Origin: Sphingobacteriales bacterium 44-61
GTDB taxonomy: Bacteria > Bacteroidota > Bacteroidia > Chitinophagales > Chitinophagaceae
Length of the DNA: 64,000 nt
Reading direction: 5' to 3'
NCBI GenBank assembly: GCA_001898405.1
Contig: MKTW01000011.1
Location: forward strand, 68,801 to 132,800
The notes under the pieces were generated by a model. That model was not told where the DNA came from, made no database searches, and saw nothing but the letters and a program-made list of their open reading frames with translations. Of the stretch, positions 55,061 to 63,040 are shown piece by piece. Position numbers and translations under genes: made by a program. Each line of letters begins with the position of its first letter. Position 1 is the stretch's first letter.

Positions 55061-55163
55061 GATATGGTGTAATTGCCCGTATATTTACCCCACCACTTTC
55101 TTTTCGTTTCCTGCTGCCTGTTGGAAGCATTCCCTTATTCAAAATTTCCTCCAAATTGCTGAA

Positions 55164-55171
55164 TAGGTTTG
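55164..55171 (+). promoter_or_regulatory. -7 promoter element before the COG4705-type gene
   Basis: TAGGTTTG is an exact TAnnTTTG match 10 bases before the ATG at 55182. The predicted leader is only about 5 bases. It marks a new transcription unit after the glycan locus. Confidence 0.5.
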
Positions 55172-55181
55172 CTTTAAAAAA

Positions 55182-55931
55182 ATGAAGCATTTAAATAAAG
55201 TAGCACCCATTACGTTATTGTTCTGGTTAATGAAAATAGTGGCTACTACCTTGGGTGAAACGCTTGGCGATTTCATTTCAATGACATTAAATTTTGGCTA
55301 CGTTATAGGGATAATAATTACACTGGCCATTTTCCTGGTTGCCCTTCTCATACAATTGAATGCCAAAGAATATACCCCTGTTAAATACTGGTTAGTGATT
55401 ATTGGTACTACTACTTTGGGTACGGAGCTCTCCGATTTTATAGACAGGACACTGCATTTGGGATATTTTGCAGGGAGTATTATATTGGTTTCCTGTCTTG
55501 TGTTGACACTATTCCTTTGGAACAAGAAATACAAATCCCTTGAAGTGTACCCCATCTTTGAAAGAAATAAAGAGTTTTTCTTCTGGACTGCAGTTTTATT
55601 CTCTAACAGTTTAGGTACAGCCTTTGGTGATTTCTTAAGCGATAACTTAGGATTAAGCTATTTTTCTGGAGCATTGATCACGGGAATTATTATACTGGTA
55701 GTCGTTTTGCTGCACTATCTAACCAGGCTTAATCATATACTGCTGTTTTGGATAGCCTTCATTTTTACAAGGCCATTTGGCGCAACATTTGGGGACTTAC
55801 TTACCAAACCCCCAGGAAAGGGTGGGCTAGATCTTGGCACGCTCAATGCTTCTATTGTATCGGTTGCAATGATGGCGGTATTGATCGCTGTTTCCCATCG
55901 TAACCTTAAAAGAATGAATTGGGTTGAATAG
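55182..55931 (+). CDS. COG4705-type membrane protein with four internal repeats
   Basis: 249 residues and eight predicted transmembrane helices with no signal peptide. The protein is built from four copies of a two-helix unit, each with a conserved polar turn: TTLGETLGDFIS, TTLGTELSDFID, NSLGTAFGDFLS and RPFGATFGDLLT, each followed by a hydrophobic helix starting near GY or SYFSG. The Gly-Asp turn repeats every 50-60 residues. COG4705 members are called uncharacterised membrane-anchored proteins; a transport role is suggested by the repeats but not known. The turn could bind a cation, which is inference. It has its own promoter and lies 63 bases upstream of the PepSY-like gene. Confidence 0.78.
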   Translation: MKHLNKVAPITLLFWLMKIVATTLGETLGDFISMTLNFGYVIGIIITLAIFLVALLIQLNAKEYTPVKYWLVIIGTTTLGTELSDFIDRTLHLGYFAGSIILVSCLVLTLFLWNKKYKSLEVYPIFERNKEFFFWTAVLFSNSLGTAFGDFLSDNLGLSYFSGALITGIIILVVVLLHYLTRLNHILLFWIAFIFTRPFGATFGDLLTKPPGKGGLDLGTLNASIVSVAMMAVLIAVSHRNLKRMNWVE

Positions 55932-55994
55932 GTCATTCAAAGTTTCTTCTAAATCGCTTCGGATATTGTAGTTCATTATTTAAAATTTGAAAAA

Positions 55995-56423
55995 ATGAAA
56001 AAAATAGTTTTTCTATTGGCTGCTGTGGCAAGTGTATCATTCGCCAACGCACAAAAAATTCAGGAGAAAGATGTTCCTGCGCCAGTTAAAGCCGGTTTGC
56101 AAAAGCAATTTCCCAACGCCCAAAATATAAAATGGGAAAAGGAAAAAGGTAATTATGAAGCAGGTTTTAAAGTAAAGCAGGCTGATTATTCCGTTCTGGT
56201 AGGTGCTTCGGGGAATATAATAGAAACGGAAGTGCCCATTGCAAACGATGCGCTGCCGGCATCGGTAAAAGAGTATGTTTCGAAACATTACCCCAGCAAA
56301 AAGATTAAAGAAGCTGCCAAAATCACTGATGCCAAAGGAGTGCTTACTTATGAAGCGGAAGTAAATGGTAAGGACTTGATTTTTGATGATTCAGGTAAAT
56401 TTTTAAAAGAGGTTAAGGATTGA
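55995..56423 (+). CDS. Periplasmic PepSY-like (DUF2874) protein
   Basis: 142 residues with a signal peptide (1-19, ANAQ). The mature sequence contains two PepSY-like repeats: VPAPVKAGLQKQFPNAQNIK WEKEKG NYEAGFKVKQADY and LPASVKEYVSKHYPSKKIKE with VLTYEAEVNGKDLIFDDSG. Each has a short helix followed by three strands and an aromatic at the centre, the shape of BLIP-like/PepSY-like proteins of Bacteroidota. The function is unknown; such proteins are often made under envelope or metal stress. It follows the COG4705-type gene and is closed by a terminator-like hairpin. Confidence 0.85.
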   Translation: MKKIVFLLAAVASVSFANAQKIQEKDVPAPVKAGLQKQFPNAQNIKWEKEKGNYEAGFKVKQADYSVLVGASGNIIETEVPIANDALPASVKEYVSKHYPSKKIKEAAKITDAKGVLTYEAEVNGKDLIFDDSGKFLKEVKD

Positions 56424-56449
56424 GATCCTGAGAGGTGTCTTAGTCGTAT

Positions 56450-56500
56450 AAAAGCTGCGGGTTTCAATGATCTTATCCTTGACTTGCAGCTTTTGTCTTT
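56450..56500 (+). terminator. Possible terminator after the PepSY-like gene
   Basis: AAAAGCTGC (56450-56458) and GCAGCTTTT (56486-56494) form a 9-bp stem with a 27-base loop, followed by GTCTTTC. The loop is large and the T-run is within the stem, so this is a fair but not strong terminator. Confidence 0.4.
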
Positions 56501-56525
56501 CAGTAAAAACTCAGATTTCTTATTC

Positions 56526-56562
56526 GGTACAGGGGTATTAATTGTAAATTTACCCAGTACAG
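56526..56562 (+). promoter_or_regulatory. Direct-repeat sites (GGTACAG / AGTACAG) before the MocR gene
   Basis: GGTACAG at 56526-56532 and AGTACAG at 56556-56562 lie 30 bases apart, starting 45 bases before the ATG at 56571. Between them are the arms GGGTA and TACCC. MocR regulators usually bind direct repeats at their own promoter, so this is a plausible autoregulatory site. Related sites lie at 57981, 58005 and 59933. Confidence 0.4.
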
Positions 56563-56570
56563 TTTGCAAA

Positions 56571-57980
56571 ATGAAAGACTACAGATACAGGATATTCACT
56601 TCTGTTATAGAAAAGCGTATTAATAAAAGAATTCTAAAGCCAGGAGATAAATTACCTTCTGTAAGAAGTATAAAGCAGGAATACCACCTGAGTACCAGTT
56701 CTGTTCAAAGCGGGTACGATTATCTTGTTATTAAGGGATTGGTAGTAAGTATTCCCCGTTCGGGGTATATCGTAGCTGTTCCGGCTAAACAGGAGATCAG
56801 CGAAACTTATCCTGAATTGCCACGTGTTCCCAGGGACCCGGTTTTTAAAAAGAATATACTTCTGACTTCAGACATGCAGGACTATTCGGAATCCACTTCT
56901 TTCAATGTGGCAGCACCTTCGGATCTTTTGGTGCCGCAAAAGCTAGTACTAAGAACGATGCAAGAGGTTATTCGCGAAAAAGGCGCTGCTTTGCTTCGCT
57001 ATTATCCGGCTAACGGATCTAAGAAATTGAGAGAACTGCTATGCCGACGTGCTGCCCTGCATGGAGCTTTAATTCAGCCTGACGAATTACTGATCACCGA
57101 TGGAGCTCTACAGGCATTATATATTGCATTGGCAGCTGTAACTGTTCCGGGCGACGTAATAGCTGTTGAAAGCCCCTGCGTATTCTCTGTTTTGGAAGTT
57201 ATCGCTAATCTTCGTTTAAGGGCCATTGAAATTCCTGTCAGGTATAAAGATGGGTTTGACACTGACTATTTGAAGGATATCTGTACCAAGAACAGGATAA
57301 AAGCTATTGTGCTTACACCTAATTTCCATAACCCTACCGGAATATTAATGACAGATGAAAAGAAAAGGGAAGTGCTTTCCATAGCGTCCGGCTATAATGT
57401 GCCCATTATCGAAAACGATGTTTATGGCGATCTGTATTTTAATGATACGAGACCATCAACTATACGGAACTTTGATACCAGTGGGCTGGTGATCACCGTA
57501 TCTTCCTTTTCTAAGACCATTGCTCCTGGTATGCGTTTGGGCTGGATAGCTGCCGGCCGTTTTTTTTCGGAAACCGAGCGGGTAAAATTTTCCCTGGGCA
57601 GATCGGTTTCTCCGCTTAACCAGGAAGTTGTCATGAAGTTGCTCCTTTCATCCAGTTATGACAGGCATTTAAGATCATTTCGTCATCAGTTGGAATATCA
57701 ATCCATCCAGTTATTGAATCAATTCAATAAGTATTTTCCTGAACATGCTTATGCCCATATCCCACAAGGAGGATATAGCATCTGGTGCAGATTGCCTTCG
57801 GAAGTTGAGATGGCATTGTTCTATGAAAATTGTAATAAATTCCGCATACGCTTTACCCCGGGTACCACCTTTTCGTTTACGAACGCTTATGAACATTATT
57901 TCCGAATGGTTTTTTCACAACGCATTACACGAACCAGCCTTGATGCAGTGAAAAAAACAGGCATGTCGCTAAAGGATTAA
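56571..57980 (+). CDS. MocR/GntR-family regulator with aminotransferase fold
   Basis: 469 residues. N-terminal GntR winged helix (about 1-70): RIFTSVIEKRINKRILKPGD, KLPSVRSIKQEYHLSTSSVQ, YLVIKGLVVSIPRSGYIV. The fold-type I aminotransferase domain follows: RYYPANGSKKLRELLCRRAA, LLITDGALQALYIALAAVTV, VLTPNFHNPTGIL (aspartate and asparagine contacts), NDVYGDLYF and SSFSKTIAPGMRLGW with the PLP lysine Lys315, and an R near the end (GGYSIWCRLP). MocR proteins sense an amino-acid-like ligand or PLP and control a nearby gene. The ATG at 56571 is preferred; the longer start at 56484 adds 29 residues lying over the control sites. The downstream GNAT-like gene is the likely target. Confidence 0.92.
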   Translation: MKDYRYRIFTSVIEKRINKRILKPGDKLPSVRSIKQEYHLSTSSVQSGYDYLVIKGLVVSIPRSGYIVAVPAKQEISETYPELPRVPRDPVFKKNILLTSDMQDYSESTSFNVAAPSDLLVPQKLVLRTMQEVIREKGAALLRYYPANGSKKLRELLCRRAALHGALIQPDELLITDGALQALYIALAAVTVPGDVIAVESPCVFSVLEVIANLRLRAIEIPVRYKDGFDTDYLKDICTKNRIKAIVLTPNFHNPTGILMTDEKKREVLSIASGYNVPIIENDVYGDLYFNDTRPSTIRNFDTSGLVITVSSFSKTIAPGMRLGWIAAGRFFSETERVKFSLGRSVSPLNQEVVMKLLLSSSYDRHLRSFRHQLEYQSIQLLNQFNKYFPEHAYAHIPQGGYSIWCRLPSEVEMALFYENCNKFRIRFTPGTTFSFTNAYEHYFRMVFSQRITRTSLDAVKKTGMSLKD

Positions 57981-58042
57981 CTGTACCGGTTTGTTTTTCG
58001 ATTTCTGTACTCAATACCAGCTTTCCTTGTACTGTATTTTTG
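57981..58042 (+). promoter_or_regulatory. Promoter with inverted GTACAG sites before the GNAT-like gene
   Basis: TATTTTTG at 58035-58042 is an exact -7 match with transcription starting near 58049. CTGTACC (57981-57987) and CTGTACT (58005-58011) are the reverse complements of the sites before the MocR gene, 24 bases apart, and TGTACTGTA at 58028-58036 overlaps the -7 element. MocR control of this gene is a reasonable inference. Confidence 0.45.
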
Positions 58043-58057
58043 TGTAAAAGGTATAAG

Positions 58058-58582
58058 ATGGACATTGTATCAAAGTTTACAGTGGCTTCAGAGCAAGGGA
58101 TCAATGACCTGTTCTTTCTTAAGGAGGCTAAGTATAAAGGAATGTACAGAGGCATTGTACAGGCAGATAAATTAGATTACTATATCAGCCAGCAGCTTGA
58201 TTATGTTAACGCAGTAAATGAACTGAATGCCCTCGGCAACCAAATGATCATCCTGTATGTCAGGAATGAGCCTGCCGGGTTTGCTATTATCAAAAAAACA
58301 GGTACTTATCCTGATGTGTTAAGAGGAAAGAGAATTCTCAACTATTCTTTCTTTTATATCCATCCCGGGTATGATGATCCCGAAACAAGAGCATCTTTAT
58401 GGCAAAAGTGTTTGTCTGTAAGCAAAATGCAGGATGCTGTTTGGGTAGAGCTGCTTCAGAATGACCCATTGGTACCATTTCTTGAAAGCTGCGGATTTAT
58501 CATCCATGAAAGAGCTGCAATAGCGCCATTTGATCAGCCATCGTATATTTTAATACGATATAAGGAGGTTATTTATGGATAA
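58058..58582 (+). CDS. GNAT-fold acetyltransferase-like protein
   Basis: 174 residues, cytoplasmic. The N-terminal helix KEAKYKGMYRGIVQADKLDYYI and the strand MIILYVRNEPAGFAIIKKTG resemble the opening of GNAT proteins, FYIHPGYDDPETRASLWQKC takes the place of the acetyl-CoA loop, and VELLQNDPLVPFLESCGFIIHERAAI matches the last strands. A canonical Q/R-x-x-G-x-G/A acetyl-CoA loop is not obvious, so activity is uncertain. It lies immediately downstream of the MocR gene with matching control sites, hence probably its target. The ATG at 58058 fits the promoter; the upstream TTG does not. Confidence 0.65.
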   Translation: MDIVSKFTVASEQGINDLFFLKEAKYKGMYRGIVQADKLDYYISQQLDYVNAVNELNALGNQMIILYVRNEPAGFAIIKKTGTYPDVLRGKRILNYSFFYIHPGYDDPETRASLWQKCLSVSKMQDAVWVELLQNDPLVPFLESCGFIIHERAAIAPFDQPSYILIRYKEVIYG

Positions 58583-58652
58583 GGATAGAAATATTCTTGT
58601 GGGAAACAGGAAGTTTACGTAGCAGAAGCTTTTTATGCAATGATGAAGCGCA

Positions 58653-58689
58653 CGGTTGTCAACCTTAAAGTTGGCAACCGTTTGTTTTT
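58653..58689 (+). terminator. Rho-independent terminator after the GNAT-like gene
   Basis: CGGTTGTCAAC and GTTGGCAACCG form an 11-bp stem with one G-U pair and a 6-base loop, followed by TTTGTTTTT. The rest of the 326-base gap to 58909 holds no gene; TATTTTTT at 58875 is a 7-of-8 promoter match for the aldolase gene. Confidence 0.8.
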
Positions 58690-58908
58690 CAACGGATAGA
58701 GCCGTCTTTTCTCTCTTCCCATTACAATAGGTAGTGCTTCAATGCAATAGGATGGTAGATGAGGGCGAACAGGAAAAGCCAGCGCAATCTGTATACTAAT
58801 AGCACCAGTTGGCTAATTTCCTATAAAAGGCAGTTAACATGTTATAAAATGGCAGGTTCTCTCCGTGCTAATTTTATTTTTTATTAAAGAAACTACTGTA
58901 GTTATTCA

Positions 58909-59844
58909 ATGAGCAAACAACCAAAAGGATTCATACCCGTAATGCTGACACCATTCAAGGATAATGGCGAAGTGGATTATAATGGATTGACAAAACTGAC
59001 CGAGTTTTATTTAAATGCAGGAGCAGCCGGACTGTTCGCCAATTGCCAGTCGAGCGAGATGTTTACGCTTACCGAAGCAGAACGGCTTGCAGTAACAAAG
59101 CACGTGATAAAAATAGCCAATGGAGCAGTGCCCGTAGTAGCCGCCGGAACATTTGGCGGTTCTATCACAAGCCAGGCTGATTTTATCAAAAGATTGTATG
59201 ATACCGGCATAGAAGCAGCAATTGTTATTACCAGCATGTTGGCAGGGGAATGGGAAAAACCAGAGCAATTCGATGAAAGATTTTATAGCCTGCTGCAGCA
59301 AACAGAAGATATCCCATTGGGTTTCTATGAATGCCCGGTACCTTATAAACGTGTTCTTTCAGCGAGCGAGGTGAAGCAGTTTGTAGATACCGGAAGGGTC
59401 ATTTACTATAAGGATACCTGCCTGGACCTTGGGCTGATCAAAGCCAAACTGGAAGCAAGTGAAAGCGTTCCGTCATTTGGCTTGTATGATGCCTACATGG
59501 GACATGCAGTGGAGTCTTTAAAAGCAGGATCAGCAGGTCTGTCATGCATACAGGGAAATTATTTTCCTGAATTGATTGTCTGGCTATGCAAGTATTATGA
59601 TGATCCATCAAAAAAAGAAGAAGTAGCGCAAGTTCAGCAGTTTTTTATCGATCAAATGGATGTGATGCACGAGGTGTATCCGGTGGTAGCAAAATATTTC
59701 CTGCAAAAACGAGGGCTGAAAATCTCCCGTTACACGCGAACTTTTGTAGGCGTATTTAATGAAAAAGTGCAAACACAGATTGACCAGCTGTATGAAGCTT
59801 ATCAGTTGTTGTACCAGGAGATCGAAGTGCCAATTATTACGTGA
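58909..59844 (+). CDS. DapA/NanA-family aldolase (dihydrodipicolinate synthase family)
   Basis: 311 residues, class I pyruvate-type aldolase or lyase with a TIM barrel. Catalytic residues: LGFYECPVPYK (Tyr140) and VIYYKDTCLDLGL (Schiff-base Lys168); the pyruvate-site turn of NanA/DapA (GxTGE) is replaced by QSSEMFTLTEAERL. This substitution and its position ahead of a SusC gene speak for sugar-acid or hydroxyproline-type catabolism rather than lysine synthesis. It could split N-acetylneuraminate, 2-keto-3-deoxy sugars or related acids; which one is unknown. It shares its strand with the SusC gene 158 bases on. Confidence 0.82.
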   Translation: MSKQPKGFIPVMLTPFKDNGEVDYNGLTKLTEFYLNAGAAGLFANCQSSEMFTLTEAERLAVTKHVIKIANGAVPVVAAGTFGGSITSQADFIKRLYDTGIEAAIVITSMLAGEWEKPEQFDERFYSLLQQTEDIPLGFYECPVPYKRVLSASEVKQFVDTGRVIYYKDTCLDLGLIKAKLEASESVPSFGLYDAYMGHAVESLKAGSAGLSCIQGNYFPELIVWLCKYYDDPSKKEEVAQVQQFFIDQMDVMHEVYPVVAKYFLQKRGLKISRYTRTFVGVFNEKVQTQIDQLYEAYQLLYQEIEVPIIT

Positions 59845-59932
59845 CCCTGGCCAAAATGAAAGAGGGATTAAATAGAAAGCAATTATAGTGAACAATTGGA
59901 TTTCCAAAGAGCACGGATTGATTTTTTTGTAT

Positions 59933-59951
59933 AGTACAGGATATATCCTGT
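59933..59951 (+). promoter_or_regulatory. Palindrome and AGTACAG site before the third SusC gene
   Basis: ACAGGATATATCCTGT at 59936-59951 is a perfect 16-bp palindrome overlapping an AGTACAG site at 59933-59939. It lies 51 bases before the SusC start at 60002 and may be an operator. No regulator gene for it is identified. Confidence 0.4.
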
Positions 59952-60001
59952 CGAAGTTTAAAGTACTTGCCATTTATAATCTTAAAAAACCAAAATGAAT
60001 T

Positions 60002-63000
60002 ATGAGAAGGAGTCTGATTAGGGTTAGTTTGCTGGCCTGCTGGATCTTAATAGGACTACAGGTCTGGGGACAATCACCTGTGAAAGGGCGCGTCACCGAT
60101 GCCAATACAGGCGTGCCGCTGGTTGGTACAACCATCAGCGTTATTGGTGGAACTGCCAGCGCAGTGACCAATGATTCAGGGTACTACTCGATAGTAGTCC
60201 CATCACTGCAGTCGCGCCTGCGCTTCTCACACGTAGGCTACCTGAGTTTTGAAAAAGGCATTAATGGTGATGCCAATCTCAGCATTACCATGAGCCAGGC
60301 CAACTCCTCCCTTGATGAAGTGGTGGTAGTAGGTTATGGCGCTCAGAAAAAAGTGACACTGACCGGCGCCGTCAGCACCATCGATTCCAAAAAGCTGCAG
60401 GACCGGCCTGTTGCTTCCGTAGTGGAAGCGTTGCAAGGGCAGGTGCCGGGACTCACCGTTGTGCGCACCAGCGCCCAACCTGGCGCTCAAAGCATCGATT
60501 TTCGCGTACGCGGTACAAGCACGTTCAGCAACAATCCTGTGCTGACCATTGTAGACGGAGTACCTTCTTCATTGGACAGGATCAGCCCTGCCGATATTGA
60601 AACTATCAGCGTATTGAAAGATGCGGCATCGGCTGCTATTTATGGATCAAGAGCAACAGGTGGTGTGATCCTTGTTACTACCAAGTCGGGCAAAAAAGGC
60701 CCACCCCGTGTTACATTGACTATGTCGATCGGCAATCAAACACCTACCCGCTTTCCTGAAAAAGTTTCCGCACTGGACCATGCGCTGCTTTCCAACGAAG
60801 CACGCAAGAACGATGGACAACCACCGAAATTTACCGATGATGAGATCGCACGACTTTCTTCTCCCGATTTCAAACAGGTGAACTGGGATGATTATTTGCT
60901 GGGTAATGCCCTCCAAACCGATTATAACATCAGCATTTCCGGTGGTGGTGAAAATAACGACTACTACCTTTCAATCGGATATTTGAAACAGGAAGGCATC
61001 ATGCTTAATACATCCTATGAGCGGTTCAACGTGCAGCTTAACCAGAATGTACGTATCAATGACCGTCTCAAACTCGGTTTGAAACTGGGTTATGTTCCCT
61101 CTACTGTTACCGCGCCTACAGGCAACCAGCTGAGCGGAACCTTAACGAATGTCGCTGCGCTGCCCAACACGGATGACGAATTGAAAACATCGGACGGTCA
61201 CTGGCTGGGACGGGCTGATGGTGGCGGCAATTCCATTGCACAGGCGTCTGAAGATGGGGGACAGACATTGATCAAAGGGGCACGACTGGCAGGAAATATT
61301 ACTCTTGACTACAACATCACGCCGCATTTGAAGTTTACCGGCAACTATGGCATCGTCAGAAATCAATCCCGCCTGCGTGATTATGCCAAAATACTCACCC
61401 TCTACAAACAGGATGATCACGAAGCTGTAGCCTCAAAGACTGAATTCAACACATTGAAGATCGGTTATGCTACCGACGTACAGCAAAATGCAAACCTGCT
61501 GATGAACTATACACAGAAGTTCGGTGATCACTCTCTCTCCGTAATGGGTGGCTTTACAGCCGAATGGTTTGAGCAGAATAATGACGGCATCACCACCCGT
61601 GATTTCCTGACCGACGAAATTTATACCGTAGGGGCTGGTACCAGCAATCCTACTTTCTGGACTATCACCGGTACCGCTTCTGACTGGTCACTGGCATCAT
61701 TGGTGTCAAGAGCTTCCTACAGTTATAAAGACAAATACCTGCTGGAAGGAACGCTTCGCTATGATGGCTCATCCCGTTTCCTTGAAGATGTAAGGTGGGG
61801 CTTGTTTCCATCCGTATCTGCAGGATGGGTGATCAGCAAAGAAGATTTCTTCAATGTTGATCAGGTCAATTTCCTGAAATTAAGAGCATCATGGGGCCAG
61901 GTAGGTAATCAGAATGTAGGAAGCTATTATCCTTTTGCCAATACACTTTCTCAAACAACCTATTATTTCAATGGGCTTCCCAACCGCGGCGTACAAACTG
62001 CGGGTGCGCCCAATCCCGCTCTTACCTGGGAAACCAAATCAGCTTTTAACCTCGGCCTTGATGGAAGATTTTTTCAAAACAAACTGGAATTAAGCGTCGA
62101 TGTATTTAAAGAAAGAACTTCGGATATCCTGTTGCAACTGCCACTGCCGACTACGTTTGGACAAAATGAGCCGTATCAGAATGCAGGTGTGATCGAGAAC
62201 AAAGGGTGGGAAATTGAGATCGCGCACCGCAACAAGATCGGGGAGTTTACTTATGGCATCAGCTTCCAGGTTTCCAATGCCACCAATAAGGTAATCAGCA
62301 TGGGTGGTGTAAGCCCGATCATCAATGGCAACACTATTACTGAAGAAGGATATCCAATCAACGAATGGTATGGCCTTCGCTCTATAGGTTATTTCCAGTC
62401 TGACCGGGAAGTAACAAACTCACCGTACCAGAATGCATTGACATCTCCCGGCGACCTGCGTTATCAGAATAATGGCGGTGATCCCAATGTCATCAATGCA
62501 GATGATCGTGTAAGACTGGGTCTTTCCAATCCGCGCTATCCTTACGGTGTACGATTGAATGTAGGCTTCAAAGGATTTGACCTGATAGCTTTTGGTCAGG
62601 GGCTGATGAAACACGAGGTATGGAGCAATGGCTGGACAGCACAAAACTTTGACAGGGAAAATTCAACGCTGCGTACTTATCATCTTGATCGCTGGACGCC
62701 GGAGACACCTAATGCAAGATTCCCCAAAACAAGAATGGGAAGCGGTGCGGCAGATGATGGCATCAATGATAAATTCTCAAGCTTCTGGCTGGAAAACGCA
62801 GCTTATTTCCGGATGAAAAATATTGAATTGGGATATACTCTTCCTTCCAGCATCCTGAAGCGTGTGAAGATACATAGCGCACGGATCTATGTCAATGCTG
62901 AAAACGCATTCACTATTACAAAGTACCTGGGTTATGATCCAGAAGCCTCAACAGGCACCGATTCACGCCTGGTGGAATCGCGCTACCCACTTGCCAAAGT

Positions 63001-63031
63001 TTATAGCGTTGGATTGAACATTAATTTTTAA
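60002..63031 (+). CDS. susC: SusC-family TonB-dependent receptor (third locus)
   Basis: 1009 residues with signal peptide 1-23 (VWGQ). CarboxypepD_reg-like domain (about 24-105: VKGRVTDANTGVPLVGTTIS), SSLDEVVVVGYGAQKKVTLT, plug with FRVRGTSTFSNNPVLTIVDG, and barrel ending NINF. The usual EF-hand-like loop is degenerate here: NNGGDPNVINADDRVRLGL. Import substrate unknown. It is followed after 9 bases by the SusD gene and preceded by the DapA/NanA-family gene. Confidence 0.95.
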   Translation: MRRSLIRVSLLACWILIGLQVWGQSPVKGRVTDANTGVPLVGTTISVIGGTASAVTNDSGYYSIVVPSLQSRLRFSHVGYLSFEKGINGDANLSITMSQANSSLDEVVVVGYGAQKKVTLTGAVSTIDSKKLQDRPVASVVEALQGQVPGLTVVRTSAQPGAQSIDFRVRGTSTFSNNPVLTIVDGVPSSLDRISPADIETISVLKDAASAAIYGSRATGGVILVTTKSGKKGPPRVTLTMSIGNQTPTRFPEKVSALDHALLSNEARKNDGQPPKFTDDEIARLSSPDFKQVNWDDYLLGNALQTDYNISISGGGENNDYYLSIGYLKQEGIMLNTSYERFNVQLNQNVRINDRLKLGLKLGYVPSTVTAPTGNQLSGTLTNVAALPNTDDELKTSDGHWLGRADGGGNSIAQASEDGGQTLIKGARLAGNITLDYNITPHLKFTGNYGIVRNQSRLRDYAKILTLYKQDDHEAVASKTEFNTLKIGYATDVQQNANLLMNYTQKFGDHSLSVMGGFTAEWFEQNNDGITTRDFLTDEIYTVGAGTSNPTFWTITGTASDWSLASLVSRASYSYKDKYLLEGTLRYDGSSRFLEDVRWGLFPSVSAGWVISKEDFFNVDQVNFLKLRASWGQVGNQNVGSYYPFANTLSQTTYYFNGLPNRGVQTAGAPNPALTWETKSAFNLGLDGRFFQNKLELSVDVFKERTSDILLQLPLPTTFGQNEPYQNAGVIENKGWEIEIAHRNKIGEFTYGISFQVSNATNKVISMGGVSPIINGNTITEEGYPINEWYGLRSIGYFQSDREVTNSPYQNALTSPGDLRYQNNGGDPNVINADDRVRLGLSNPRYPYGVRLNVGFKGFDLIAFGQGLMKHEVWSNGWTAQNFDRENSTLRTYHLDRWTPETPNARFPKTRMGSGAADDGINDKFSSFWLENAAYFRMKNIELGYTLPSSILKRVKIHSARIYVNAENAFTITKYLGYDPEASTGTDSRLVESRYPLAKVYSVGLNINF

Positions 63032-63040
63032 AAAACGATC

